64,000 nt of DNA from Pseudomonas azadiae (GCF_019145355.1 NZ_JAHSTY010000002.1:1798001-1862000), one strand, 5' to 3'; numbered from the stretch's first letter, positions 7,862-17,047 are shown. Notes: a model not told the origin generated them from the sequence alone. A program made the numbers and translations.

Positions 7862-10401
7862 CAGGCAGTCTCCTCGATCACGGGGATCAGGTTGAGTTCG
7901 GCGGCCATGATCGGCCGGCGCTGGCCGCGTTCCTGGACGAAGTGGATGTCCGGGTCGGGGCGTTTGTCGTTGACGAAGGTGCGGAAGCGCTTGAGTTTTT
8001 CCGGGTCTGCGAGGGCGTTGGCCCACTCGCATTCGTAGCGGTCGACCACCAGCTGCATCTGCGCTTCGAGTTCAGCACCCAGGCCGAGGCTGTCGTGCAG
8101 GATTACGTCCTTGAGGAAATCCAGGCCACCTTCCAGGCTTTCACGCCACACCGAGGTGCGCTGCAACTTGTCGGCGGTGCGGATGTAGAACATCAGGAAG
8201 CGGTCGATGTAGCGGATCAGCGTGGCGTCGTCCAGGTCGGTGGCGAACAGCTCGGCGTGGCGCGGGCGCATGCCGCCGTTGCCGGCGATGTAGAGGTTCC
8301 AGCCCTTCTCGGTGGCGATCACGCCTACGTCCTTGCTCTGGGCTTCGGCGCACTCACGGGTGCAGCCCGATACCGCAAACTTGAGCTTGTGCGGCGAACG
8401 CAGGCCTTTGTAGCGGTCCTCGATCAGCAGCGCCATTTTCACGCTGTCCTGTACGCCGTAGCGGCACCAGGTGCTGCCCACGCAGGACTTCACCGTGCGC
8501 GTGGATTTGCCATAGGCGTGCCCGGTCTCGAAACCCGCCGCGATCAGCTCGGACCAAATGTCCGGCAGTTCGTGCAATTGCGCACCAAACAGGTCGATGC
8601 GCTGACCACCGGTAATCTTGGTATAGAGGTCGTATTTCTTCGCCACTTCGCCGATCACGATCAGTTTTTCGGCGGTGATCTCGCCGCCTGGAATGCGCGG
8701 CACCACCGAGTAGGTGCCGTTCTTCTGCATGTTGGCCATGAACGTATCGTTGGTGTCCTGCAGCGGCACGAGGGACGCGTCCATGATTGGCTGGTTCCAG
8801 CACGACGCCAGGATCGAACCCACCGCCGGTTTGCACACATCGCAACCGGTGTGCCCACGGCCATGCTTGGCCAGCAGTTCGTCGAAGGTGATGATCCCTT
8901 CCACGCGTACCAGGGCATACAGCTCCTGGCGAGTGTAGGCAAAGTGTTCGCACAGGCTTTTATCGACGCTGACGCCACGGGCGATCAGTTCATGCTCGAA
9001 CACCTGCTTGAGCAGACCGGCGCAGCCACCACAACCGGTGCAGGCCTTGGTCTGGGCCTTGAGCGCACCGAGCTCGCTGCAGCCGCTATCGATCGCTGAG
9101 CAAATCGAGCCTTTGGTCACGTTGTGGCAGGAGCACACCGTGGCCGACTCCGGCAAGGCGCCGGGGCCCAGGGTCGGTGCGCCGCCGGACGAAGGCAGGA
9201 TCAGGCTGGCCGGTTCGGACGGCAGCGCAATGCTGTTTTGCATGTATTGCAGCAGAGCGTCGTAGTAGCTGTTGTCACCCACCAGCACCGCGCCGATCAC
9301 ATGCTTGCCTGATGCATCGACCACCAGGCGCCGGTAGCTGGCGCTGGCTTCGTCGATAAACTGGTAGCTGCGCGCGCCCGGTGTGTGGCCGTGGGCGTCG
9401 CCGATGGAGCCTACGTCGACGCCGAGCAACTTGAGCTTGGTGGACATGTCGGCGCCAACAAACGGCTCGGCGGTTTGCTCGCAAAGCAGCGCGGCGACCC
9501 CGCGGGCCATCTGGTAGCCCGGCGCGACCAGGCCGAACAGGCTGCCATTCCAGGACGCGCACTCGCCAATCGCGTAGATATTCGGGTCGATGCTCAAGCA
9601 TTCGTCATTGATGACCACGCCGCCGCGCGGGCCGATCTCCAGGCCGGCCTGACGCGCCAGCGCATCCTGGGCGCGGATACCGGCGGAGAACACCACCAGG
9701 TCGGTTTCGAGAAATTCTTCATTGGCAAAGTTCATGCGGTAGCGGTACTGCTCGCCCGCGCTGATCGACTGGGTCGCACGCGCCAAATGCACACCCACGC
9801 CCAGCCGTTCGATCTGCGCCTTGAGCGCGAGGCCGCCGAAGTCGTCCAGTTGCACCGGCATCAAGCGCGGCGCGAATTCCACCACGTGCGCTTCAAGGCC
9901 CAGGCTCTTCAGCGCGTTGGCGGCTTCCAGACCCAGCAGGCCACCGCCCACCACCACACCGCGGCGGGCGTTGGCCGCCGCCTTGCGAATCGCGTCCAGG
10001 TCCTCAAGCGTGCGATACACCAGGCGCGAATCGCCCTCGGCGCCTTCAATGGGCGGCACGAAGGGATAGGAACCGGTGGCCAGCACCAGCTTGTCATAGG
10101 CCACGCAACCGTCGGCGGTGATCACCTCACAGCGGGCGCGGTCGATCTCCAGCACCGGCACGCCCAAGTGCAAGGTCACCCCTGGGGTCTGGTACAACGA
10201 GGCTTCGGACAGTGCCAGCGACTCGGCATCGCGGCCGGTGAAATACTCGGACAGATGCACCCGGTCATAGGCGCGCATCGGCTCCTCGCTGAACACGTGC
10301 AAGCGGTAGTGATTCAGCGCACCGCGTTCGATCAGTTGCGCCACACAGTGGTGGCCGACCATGCCATTGCCGACGACGATCAGGGTTTTGAGACTGTTCA
10401 T
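7861..10401 (-). CDS. nirB: Nitrite reductase (NADH) large subunit NirB
   Basis: 846 residues from the ATG at 10401 (MNSLKTLIVVGNGMVGHHC). The N-terminal half is a pyridine nucleotide-disulphide oxidoreductase module binding FAD and NADH (GNGMVG; a second Rossmann motif GGGLLGLEAANAL). Next come the BFD-like [2Fe-2S] region (CSCHNVTKGSIC and CTGCGGC) and the siroheme/[4Fe-4S] reductase domain with cysteines in CVGSTWCRYG and SGCTRECAEA. It reduces nitrite to ammonium with six electrons from NADH in the cytosol. First gene of nirBD, downstream of a sigma-54 promoter and an attenuator-type leader. Confidence 0.97.
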   Translation of the reverse strand: MNSLKTLIVVGNGMVGHHCVAQLIERGALNHYRLHVFSEEPMRAYDRVHLSEYFTGRDAESLALSEASLYQTPGVTLHLGVPVLEIDRARCEVITADGCVAYDKLVLATGSYPFVPPIEGAEGDSRLVYRTLEDLDAIRKAAANARRGVVVGGGLLGLEAANALKSLGLEAHVVEFAPRLMPVQLDDFGGLALKAQIERLGVGVHLARATQSISAGEQYRYRMNFANEEFLETDLVVFSAGIRAQDALARQAGLEIGPRGGVVINDECLSIDPNIYAIGECASWNGSLFGLVAPGYQMARGVAALLCEQTAEPFVGADMSTKLKLLGVDVGSIGDAHGHTPGARSYQFIDEASASYRRLVVDASGKHVIGAVLVGDNSYYDALLQYMQNSIALPSEPASLILPSSGGAPTLGPGALPESATVCSCHNVTKGSICSAIDSGCSELGALKAQTKACTGCGGCAGLLKQVFEHELIARGVSVDKSLCEHFAYTRQELYALVRVEGIITFDELLAKHGRGHTGCDVCKPAVGSILASCWNQPIMDASLVPLQDTNDTFMANMQKNGTYSVVPRIPGGEITAEKLIVIGEVAKKYDLYTKITGGQRIDLFGAQLHELPDIWSELIAAGFETGHAYGKSTRTVKSCVGSTWCRYGVQDSVKMALLIEDRYKGLRSPHKLKFAVSGCTRECAEAQSKDVGVIATEKGWNLYIAGNGGMRPRHAELFATDLDDATLIRYIDRFLMFYIRTADKLQRTSVWRESLEGGLDFLKDVILHDSLGLGAELEAQMQLVVDRYECEWANALADPEKLKRFRTFVNDKRPDPDIHFVQERGQRRPIMAAELNLIPVIEETA

Positions 10402-10440
10402 ATAAAGCACCCGACAAAGCTCATCACGGTTTAAAAAAGC

Positions 10441-10476
10441 AAAAAAAAGCGCCTGAAACCTTTCGGTTCCAGGCGC
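10441..10476 (-). terminator. Attenuator terminator in the nirB leader
   Basis: Read on the minus strand, GCGCCTGGAACC, a four-base loop and GGTTTCAGGCGC form a 12-bp stem with one mismatch, followed by eight U. It ends about 40 bases before the nirB start, so it can only act as an attenuator in the nirB leader. Its 5' arm overlaps the 3' arm of the second hexaloop hairpin at 10470-10485. Confidence 0.88.
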
Positions 10477-10560
10477 CTTTGCCTGTTCTTATGCAGGTTG
10501 GGACCGGGCGACTGCGCCGGATCCACCGCTATTGCCCAAGGTGTCGATCGTCGTTGACCG
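10470..10560 (-). promoter_or_regulatory. nirB leader RNA with two ANTAR-type hexaloop hairpins
   Basis: On the minus strand, hairpin P1 is CGGTC-AACGAC-GATCG (10560-10545) and hairpin P2 is CAGGC-AAAGGC-GCCTG (10485-10470). Both have six-base loops with A at position 1 and G at position 4, the recognition pattern known for ANTAR-domain antiterminators such as NasT. P2 shares bases with the attenuator stem, so protein-stabilised P2 would prevent terminator formation. An extra hairpin (GGATCCGGC arm) lies between them. The regulator gene is not in the window. Confidence 0.75.
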
Positions 10561-10580
10561 AAGTGGGTTGAAGGGGAGCT

Positions 10581-10597
10581 TGCAGGGTCTGTGCCAA
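10581..10597 (-). promoter_or_regulatory. Sigma-54 promoter of nirBD
   Basis: Minus-strand TTGGCACAGACCCTGCA has GG and GC exactly ten bases apart and matches the -24/-12 consensus TGGCAC-N5-TTGCA at all but one position. Transcription would start near 10571, eleven bases before hairpin P1. A degenerate NtrC-like half site (GCACCA) lies near 10675. Confidence 0.8.
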
Positions 10598-10700
10598 ACA
10601 CTTGCGCTGCCCGCGGCAACGGCCCCTGGCCGTCAATCGCATAAGCCAGACACCTTCTCCAGCGCCTCCAACTGGTGCGCCACGCTTCATAAATGTGCAT

Positions 10701-10834
10701 GTAGTGAGCGGGCTCGCCCCGCGCTGGGGGGCGAAGCCGCCCTAATCGGACCGCTGCGGTGTGTCATTTGAAATTGGGGTGACTGGTTCAGGGGCGGCTT
10801 CGCCCCCCAGCGCGGGGCAAGCCCGCTCACTACA
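10701..10834. repeat. REP doublet A
   Basis: Two inverted REP arms (GTAGTGAGCGGGCTCGCCCC and its complement at the right end, each followed by a GGGGCGAAGCCGCC palindrome) separated by about 45 bases. It lies exactly between the two divergent sigma-54 promoters. Confidence 0.9.
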
Positions 10835-10844
10835 GGGTCGAACC

Positions 10845-10860
10845 TGGCGCGTGACTTGCT
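10845..10860 (+). promoter_or_regulatory. Sigma-54 promoter of the nitrate reductase fusion gene
   Basis: TGGCGCGTGACTTGCT has GG (10846-10847) and GC (10858-10859) ten bases apart and fits the consensus TGGCACG-N4-TTGCT with one mismatch. The predicted start near 10871 is seven bases before the first leader hairpin. Confidence 0.85.
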
Positions 10861-10877
10861 AGGAAGATTCAAACCAA

Positions 10878-10918
10878 GCAGTCAACGCTGACTGCCCTCT
10901 CACGACAAAGGCGCCGTG
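10878..10918 (+). promoter_or_regulatory. Nitrate reductase leader RNA with two ANTAR-type hexaloop hairpins
   Basis: Hairpin P1 is GCAGTC-AACGCT-GACTGC (10878-10895, perfect stem) and P2 is CACGAC-AAAGGC-GCCGTG (10901-10918, one A.C mismatch). Loops have A1 and G4. The P2 loop AAAGGC is identical to that of the nirB leader. P2 overlaps the 5' arm of the downstream terminator (GGCGCC at 10910-10915), so the two structures exclude each other. This is the expected target of a NasT-type antiterminator. Confidence 0.82.
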
Positions 10919-10959
10919 TAACCCCCGTTTTCAACGGAGGGTTGCAAGGCGCCTTTTTT
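10910..10959 (+). terminator. Attenuator terminator in the nitrate reductase leader
   Basis: GGCGCC (10910-10915), an AACCC/GGGTT inner stem and GGCGCC (10948-10953) form a long interrupted hairpin followed by six T. It ends 18 bases before the ATG at 10977, leaving only room for the ribosome-binding site, so it must be read through for expression. Confidence 0.88.
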
Positions 10960-10976
10960 GTTTACACAGGTGATAG

Positions 10977-13900
10977 ATGGCAAACCAGAGCGTACGCAGC
11001 GTGTGTCCCTATTGTGGCGTGGGCTGCGGCATCGTCATGCAGGTCGAACACAACAAGGTGGTGAAGGTCATCGGCGACAAAGACCACCCCACCAATTTCG
11101 GCCGCCTGTGCACCAAGGGCACCACCTGCGGGCAAGCCATCGCCGAGTCCGGCCGCATGGAGAATGCCTATGTGCGCCAGGCTCGGGACCACGACCCGGT
11201 GCGCATCGCCATGGACAAAGCCATCAGCGAAACCGCCGGCCGCTTGCGCCAGATCTTCGACACACACGGGCCGGATGCGTTGGCCTTCTACGTGTCGGGC
11301 CAGATGTCGCTGGAATCCCAATACCTGATCAACAAGCTGGCCAAGGGCTTCGTGCGCACCGCCAACATCGAGTCCAACTCGCGCCTGTGCATGGCCAGCG
11401 CCGGCAGCGGCTACAAACTGTCCCTGGGCTCCGACGGCCCACCGGGGTCCTATGAGGACTTCGACCGCGCCGATGTGTTCTTCGTGATCGGCGCCAACAT
11501 GGCCGACTGTCATCCGATCCTGTTCCTGCGCATGATGGACCGGGTCAAGGCCGGCGCAAAACTCATCGTGGTCGACCCCCGGCGCAGCGCCACCGCAGAC
11601 AAGGCCGACCTGTTCCTGCCGATAAAACCGGGCACCGACCTGGCCTTGCTCAATGGCCTGTTGCACTTGCTGGTGAAAAACGGCCATACCGACCCGGCCT
11701 TTATCGCCGCCTTCACCGAAGGCTGGGAGGTCATGCCGGCGTTTTTGGAAGACTACGCGCCCCAGCGGGTCGCCGCCATCACCGGCCTTGCCGAAGCCGA
11801 TATCCGCCAGGCCGCCGACTGGATCGGCCAGGCCGCCGAGTGGATGAGTTGTTGGACCATGGGCCTCAACCAGAGCACCCACGGCACTTGGAACACCAAC
11901 GCGCTGTGCAACCTGCACCTGGCCACCGGCGCCCTTTGCCGGCCGGGCAGCGGGCCGTTTTCCCTCACGGGCCAACCCAACGCCATGGGCGGTCGCGAAA
12001 TGGGTTACATGGGGCCGGGCCTGCCGGGGCAGCGTTCGGTGTTGGTCGAGGCGGACCGTGCCTTTATCGAGGACCTGTGGCAAATCCCCCGCGACAGCCT
12101 GCCGCGCAAGGCCGGCGACGGTACCGTGGCGCTGTTCGAGCAGATGGCGGCCGGGCAGATCAAGGCCTGCTGGATCATCTGCACCAACCCGGTGGCCAGC
12201 GTGCCCAACCGCCAAACCGTCATCAAAGGCCTGCAAGCCGCCGAACTGGTGATCGCCCAGGATGCCTTCCTCGACACCGAGACCAACCGCTACGCCGACA
12301 TCCTCTTGCCCGGCGCGCTCTGGGCCGAGGCCGAAGGGGTGATGATCAACTCCGAGCGCAACCTGACCCTGATGCAAAAGGCCGTCGACGCCCCCGGCGA
12401 GACCTTGCCCGACTGGCAGATCATCGCCAGGGTCGCGTGTGAGATGGGCTTTGCCGACGCCTTCACCTACGCATCCGCCGCTGAGGTGTTTGAAGAAATC
12501 AAACGTGCCTGGAACCCCAAGACCGGCTACGACATCCGCGGCGCAAGCTACCCGCGCCTGCGCGAAAAACCCCTGCAATGGCCCTGCGCATCAGGCGACG
12601 CAGCGGACCGTAACCCGATCCGCTACGTGAAGGACGGCACGCTTGCCTTCGCCACCGAAAACGGCAAAGGCCAGTTCCTCGCCCGCCCCCATCTACCGTC
12701 GGCGGAACTGCCCGATGACGCATTCCCCTTCGTGCTCAACACCGGCCGCGTGCAGCACCAATGGCACACCCTGACCAAGACCGGCAAGGTCGCCACGCTG
12801 AATAAACTCAACCCCGGCCCGTTCGTGGAACTGCACCCCGAAGACGCCGCGCGCCTGGGCATCAAGGACAAGGACGCCGTGGAGGTGCGCTCCCGGCGTG
12901 GCCGCGCCGTGCTGCCGGCCGTGGTCACCCGCCGTGTGCAGGCCGGCAACTGTTTCGCACCGTTCCATTGGAATGATGTGTTCGGCGAAAACCTGGCGAT
13001 CAACGCGGTGACGCATGATGCTGTCGACCCGATTTCGTTGCAGCCCGGGTTCAAGTTCTGCGCTGTGTCCCTGGCCCGGGTTGAACTGATCGAACACCAG
13101 TTTCTGGCCCCCCAAGCCCCTGTAGCAGAGGAACTCGGCATCTCGCGCCTCGACGTTTTCGCCGACATCGCCGGCCTTCGCACGGTGTCGCCGCCTCAGT
13201 TGAGCGAGAGCGAACGCACCTACCTTGCTGGTTTTCTCAGTGGCCTGCGGTCCAGTGCCGCACGTGAGGACGACGGCGTACCGACGCTACCGGCGAATGC
13301 GCCGCTGGCCCGGGAGTCGCGCTTGTGGCTGGACGGCTTGCTCGGCGGCTTGTTCAGCCGTGCGCAAAACAATGCAGCGCCCGCCCCGGCAGTCACCCTG
13401 CTATGGGCATCGCAGACCGGCAATGCCGAGGCCCTGGCCGAGCGGTTCGCCAAGCGTCTGCGCGAGGCCGGCATCAGCGTAGAGTTGAGCGCGATGGCGG
13501 ACTTCCCCGCAAGCAAACTGGCGAGCACCCACACCCTGGCGCTGATCAGCAGCACCTTTGGCGACGGCGACCCGCCGGACAATGGCGAGGGCTTCTGGCA
13601 CAGCCTCAGCACCGCCGAGACGCGCCTGGAGTCGCTGCGCTTTGCGGTGCTGGCCTTGGGCGACCCGAATTACGACCAGTTCTGCAACCACGGCAAGCGG
13701 CTCGACCAGCGCCTGCTGGAACTGGGCGCCACTCGCCTGCTGGAACGCGTCGACTGCGACACCGAATTCGAAGCGCCCGCCGACGCCTGGCTGGTGCGGT
13801 TCCAGCAAAGCCTCAACCCGGCAAAGCCCGTAGCGCCCGCGACGCCTGCCACGCCTGCTGGCAAAACCAAGCTGTATGGCTCGCGCCTGCTGCTCAACCG

Positions 13901-14960
13901 GCACCTGAACCCGCAAAGCCCGCACAAGGAAACCCGCCAGTTCGCCCTGGACCTGGCCGACTCCGGGCTGAGCTATGAAGCCGGTGATGCCCTCGGTGTC
14001 AGGCCACGCAACTGCCCGGAACTGGTCAGCGAACTGCTCGAACTGACGCGCCTGGATGCCGGCACCTGCGTGAACATCGACACTTTCGGCGACGTACCGC
14101 TGCAACAGGCGCTCACCCAACACTTCGAAATCGCCCGCCCCAGCAGCGACACCTTGACCTTCATCGCCGAGCGCAGCGCCAATCCAGGCCTCAAGCATTT
14201 GCTCAACCCCGAGCACAAGGCCGAACTGAATGAGTGGTTGTGGGGCCGGCAACTGGCGGACGTATTGCAGCAATACCCCATCGAGTGCTCGGCGGACGAA
14301 CTGTTGGGCACCCTCAGGCGCCTGCAACCGCGCTTGTATTCCATCGCATCGAGCGCCAAGGCCTTCCCGCGGGAAGTCCACCTCACCGTGGCCGCCGTGC
14401 GCTATGGCAAGCGCAAAGGCGTGTCCTCGACCTTCCTGGCCGACCGGGTCGGCGACGGCGAAGTGCCGCTGTTCGTGCAGCCGTCCAAGCACTTCCGCAC
14501 GCCAAGCGATGGCGATGTGCCGATGATCATGATCGGCCCCGGCACGGGCATCGCACCCTTCCGTGCGTTTTTGCAGGAGCGTCGCGCCCTGGGACATCAA
14601 GGCCGTAACTGGCTGTTTTTTGGCGAACAACACGCGGCCACTGATTTCTATTACCGGGAAGAGTTGCAAGGCATGCAGCACGACGGCCTGCTCACCCACT
14701 TGAGCCTGGCGTTCTCCCGCGACCAGGCGCAGAAGGTCTACGTGCAGGACCGCATCCGCGAACAGGGTGCGCAGCTGTGGGGCTGGTTACAGGAGGGCGC
14801 CAAGCTGTATATCTGCGGCGATGCGAGCCATATGGCCAAAGACGTCGACCAGGCCCTGCGGCACGTCGCGCAAACCCACGGTGGGCTTGGTGTTGAAGGC
14901 GCCGTGGAGTATTGGCGCCAGTTGAGCGAGCAGAAACGTTATCTGCGTGATGTGTACTGA
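10977..14960 (+). CDS. nasA: Assimilatory nitrate reductase fused to a sulfite-reductase-type flavoprotein
   Basis: 1327 residues. The N-terminal 700 or so are a molybdopterin-guanine-dinucleotide nitrate reductase with an N-terminal [4Fe-4S] site (C10, C13, C17, C45). A flavodoxin domain starts near residue 800 (LLWASQTGNAEALAE), followed by a CysJ/P450-reductase-like FAD domain (RLYSIASS near 1119) and an NADPH site (GPGTGIAPFRAFLQER near 1186). One chain can therefore pass electrons from NADPH through FAD and FMN to the Mo centre and reduce nitrate to nitrite in the cytosol. The fusion is known from annotated pseudomonads and replaces a separate NasC-type reductase. Nitrite then goes to divergent NirBD. 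Confidence 0.93.
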   Translation: MANQSVRSVCPYCGVGCGIVMQVEHNKVVKVIGDKDHPTNFGRLCTKGTTCGQAIAESGRMENAYVRQARDHDPVRIAMDKAISETAGRLRQIFDTHGPDALAFYVSGQMSLESQYLINKLAKGFVRTANIESNSRLCMASAGSGYKLSLGSDGPPGSYEDFDRADVFFVIGANMADCHPILFLRMMDRVKAGAKLIVVDPRRSATADKADLFLPIKPGTDLALLNGLLHLLVKNGHTDPAFIAAFTEGWEVMPAFLEDYAPQRVAAITGLAEADIRQAADWIGQAAEWMSCWTMGLNQSTHGTWNTNALCNLHLATGALCRPGSGPFSLTGQPNAMGGREMGYMGPGLPGQRSVLVEADRAFIEDLWQIPRDSLPRKAGDGTVALFEQMAAGQIKACWIICTNPVASVPNRQTVIKGLQAAELVIAQDAFLDTETNRYADILLPGALWAEAEGVMINSERNLTLMQKAVDAPGETLPDWQIIARVACEMGFADAFTYASAAEVFEEIKRAWNPKTGYDIRGASYPRLREKPLQWPCASGDAADRNPIRYVKDGTLAFATENGKGQFLARPHLPSAELPDDAFPFVLNTGRVQHQWHTLTKTGKVATLNKLNPGPFVELHPEDAARLGIKDKDAVEVRSRRGRAVLPAVVTRRVQAGNCFAPFHWNDVFGENLAINAVTHDAVDPISLQPGFKFCAVSLARVELIEHQFLAPQAPVAEELGISRLDVFADIAGLRTVSPPQLSESERTYLAGFLSGLRSSAAREDDGVPTLPANAPLARESRLWLDGLLGGLFSRAQNNAAPAPAVTLLWASQTGNAEALAERFAKRLREAGISVELSAMADFPASKLASTHTLALISSTFGDGDPPDNGEGFWHSLSTAETRLESLRFAVLALGDPNYDQFCNHGKRLDQRLLELGATRLLERVDCDTEFEAPADAWLVRFQQSLNPAKPVAPATPATPAGKTKLYGSRLLLNRHLNPQSPHKETRQFALDLADSGLSYEAGDALGVRPRNCPELVSELLELTRLDAGTCVNIDTFGDVPLQQALTQHFEIARPSSDTLTFIAERSANPGLKHLLNPEHKAELNEWLWGRQLADVLQQYPIECSADELLGTLRRLQPRLYSIASSAKAFPREVHLTVAAVRYGKRKGVSSTFLADRVGDGEVPLFVQPSKHFRTPSDGDVPMIMIGPGTGIAPFRAFLQERRALGHQGRNWLFFGEQHAATDFYYREELQGMQHDGLLTHLSLAFSRDQAQKVYVQDRIREQGAQLWGWLQEGAKLYICGDASHMAKDVDQALRHVAQTHGGLGVEGAVEYWRQLSEQKRYLRDVY

Positions 14961-14997
14961 TTGGATACAGAACAATCGCAATTTGTATTGTGTACAA
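14959..14997. promoter_or_regulatory. Two GntR-type operator-like sites upstream of the chemoreceptor
   Basis: GATTGGATACA (14959-14969) matches exactly the motif found upstream of three hydroxyproline-cluster transcription units. TTGTGTACAA (14988-14997) is a second TTG-N4-CAA palindrome 18 bases on. The first overlaps the nitrate reductase stop codon. They are about 115 bases before the chemoreceptor start. Confidence 0.55.
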
Positions 14998-15109
14998 AAA
15001 ACCCTAAAGGTTTCTCGAATCCGGGCCGAAACACAGTGATAGCAAATCGCCGTAGCTCATACGCTTGAGCACGATGATTTGGCCGCCCTTCACGCTGATG
15101 GTCGTCTCG

Positions 15110-17047
15110 ATGAAAATAAAAAATAAGCTGGTGCTGGCGTTTGTTTCTGTGGCTTTTATCCCGGTGAGCCTGGTGGCCGTCATTTCCGTCATGAACACAC
15201 GGACCCAGGCGGTGGATCAATTTATCGACGGCAGCACTCGGGAAATCCGCCAGATCGACGGCAACATCCGCCAGTTTTTCGATGGCACGCTGCAGAACGT
15301 CGATCAAATGGCCACCGATCCTGTATACACGTCGATTAACACACTCAAGAACTATCAGCCCGCCGATGCCGCCAGCCAGCCAATGCCCGCCGAAGCCCAA
15401 GCGGTGATCGAGCGTTTCGCGCGCTTCGGCGCCACCCACCCGGCGGCGGCGATCCTGTCGATCGGGCTGGAAGACGGCACCTACGCCAAGTGGCCGGATG
15501 ACCCGCAACTGGCCAAGTACGACCCGCGCACCCGGCCCTGGTACAAGGCAGCGATGGCCAGCCCCGGCAAGACCGTGCGTACACCCGCTTATTACTACGA
15601 CAAAGACGACGTGGCATTGGTCGGCACCGCCCGGGCGCTGTTGGAAAACGGCAAGGCCAAGGGCGTGTTCGTGGTCAGCGTCTCGCTGAAAAACCTCACC
15701 GAACTGGTCAAGAGCATCAAGCTGGGAGAAAGCGGCTACGTGATGCTGATCGAAGACGGCGTGGTGCTGGTTGACCCGCGTGACGCAGCCCACGGTTTCA
15801 AGCCGCTCAAGGACCTGGGCGCACCGTATGCGCACCTGGCCGACACACCCCAGGGTTCCACCGAAGTGGTGATCGATGGCGTACGCTACATGGCTAACAT
15901 ATGGACCTCGCCCGGCCTGGGCTGGCGCTATATCGGGCTGATCGAACAGCGCGAAGTCATGGCCGAAGCCATGCGCATGACCTACCTCACCGCCATTATC
16001 GTGGGCGTCTTGGTGCTGATATTCGGGCTGATCGCGGCGGCGTTTTCCAAGGTCATCGTCAAGCCCATCGGCCAGGTCAGCACCGGCTTGCAGTCCATCG
16101 CGGAGGGTGAAGGTGACCTGCGCCACGAACTGCAGGTGCAAGGCAAGGATGAAACCGCCGAACTGGCCGGCTGGTTCAACAAGTTCCTCGCGGCGATTCG
16201 TCAGCTGATCCAGCATATCGGTGCGGCTTCGGCCAATCTGCACAACGCGTCCAAGGTCAACAGCGAAGTGGCGCACAACATGAACGAGGCCGCGGGCCGG
16301 CAACGCGAAGCGGTGGAGCTGGTGTCCACGGCGTTCAACGAAATGGTCGCTACCGCCAACGAAGTGGCACGTTCCTGCAGCGGCGCGGCGGAGTCCGCCG
16401 AAAACGGGCACCGTCGCGTGGCCGAGGGCAAGCAGCAGATCGAAGTCACCACCGACAACGTCAACCGTCTGGGGCGCCGCTTGACCGAGTCGTCCGAGGC
16501 CATGGCTGAACTGGAGGCTGGCAGTCGCAGCATCAACCAGATCATTGGCACCATCCGCGCGATTGCCGAACAGACCAACCTCCTGGCGCTCAACGCCGCC
16601 ATCGAGGCCGCCCGCGCCGGTGACCAGGGCCGTGGGTTCGCCGTCGTGGCCGACGAAGTCCGTGCGTTGGCCAAGCGCACTTCGGACTCCACCGGCGAAA
16701 TCGAGCAACTGCTCGGCACCCTTGGCAGCAAGACCGAGGAAGTCACGCAAAAGATGGGCAGTTGCCTGGACTTGTCGCGGGCCAGCGTCGCCTCCATCGA
16801 GAGCGCGCGCGACAGCTTTGAAGGCATACAGACGTCGGTCAACGAGATCCGCGATCAAAACCTGCAGATCTCCGCCGCCGCCGAGGAACAACACAGCGTG
16901 GCCGAAGAGATCAACCGGCATATCCAACAGATCTACGACGAGGCGCGCTTGGTGGAAAGCCTGGCCCACTCGGCACAGGACGACTCGGCGCGGTTGTCGG
17001 ACCTGTCGGATGAATTGAATGGGTTGGTGGGGCGGTTCAAGTCATAG
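15110..17047 (+). CDS. Methyl-accepting chemotaxis protein with periplasmic dCache-type sensor
   Basis: 645 residues from the ATG at 15110 ([16 protein letters not shown]); upstream in-frame starts lack a signal-anchor context. A first membrane segment lies at about 6-28, a large periplasmic sensor of Cache type at about 30-290 ([20 protein letters not shown] is a typical Cache ligand-pocket block), a second membrane segment near 300, HAMP, then the cytoplasmic signalling hairpin ([18 protein letters not shown]). Such receptors often bind amino acids or organic acids and control CheA. The two GntR-like boxes upstream suggest control by the hydroxyproline regulator, so the ligand may be hydroxyproline or a relative; that is inference. 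Confidence 0.93.
   Translation: MKIKNKLVLAFVSVAFIPVSLVAVISVMNTRTQAVDQFIDGSTREIRQIDGNIRQFFDGTLQNVDQMATDPVYTSINTLKNYQPADAASQPMPAEAQAVIERFARFGATHPAAAILSIGLEDGTYAKWPDDPQLAKYDPRTRPWYKAAMASPGKTVRTPAYYYDKDDVALVGTARALLENGKAKGVFVVSVSLKNLTELVKSIKLGESGYVMLIEDGVVLVDPRDAAHGFKPLKDLGAPYAHLADTPQGSTEVVIDGVRYMANIWTSPGLGWRYIGLIEQREVMAEAMRMTYLTAIIVGVLVLIFGLIAAAFSKVIVKPIGQVSTGLQSIAEGEGDLRHELQVQGKDETAELAGWFNKFLAAIRQLIQHIGAASANLHNASKVNSEVAHNMNEAAGRQREAVELVSTAFNEMVATANEVARSCSGAAESAENGHRRVAEGKQQIEVTTDNVNRLGRRLTESSEAMAELEAGSRSINQIIGTIRAIAEQTNLLALNAAIEAARAGDQGRGFAVVADEVRALAKRTSDSTGEIEQLLGTLGSKTEEVTQKMGSCLDLSRASVASIESARDSFEGIQTSVNEIRDQNLQISAAAEEQHSVAEEINRHIQQIYDEARLVESLAHSAQDDSARLSDLSDELNGLVGRFKS

Noticed and set aside
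10486..10544. Hairpin with loop GCAGTC as the ANTAR P1 element of the nirB leader
   Set aside because: Its loop lacks A at position 1, while the hairpin at 10545-10560 has A1 and G4 and lies at the same distance from the promoter as P1 of the other leader.
14939..16969. 676-codon minus-strand frame opposite the chemoreceptor
   Set aside because: The chemoreceptor has clear Cache, HAMP and signalling domains; the antisense frame is low-complexity His/Gln-rich shadow.
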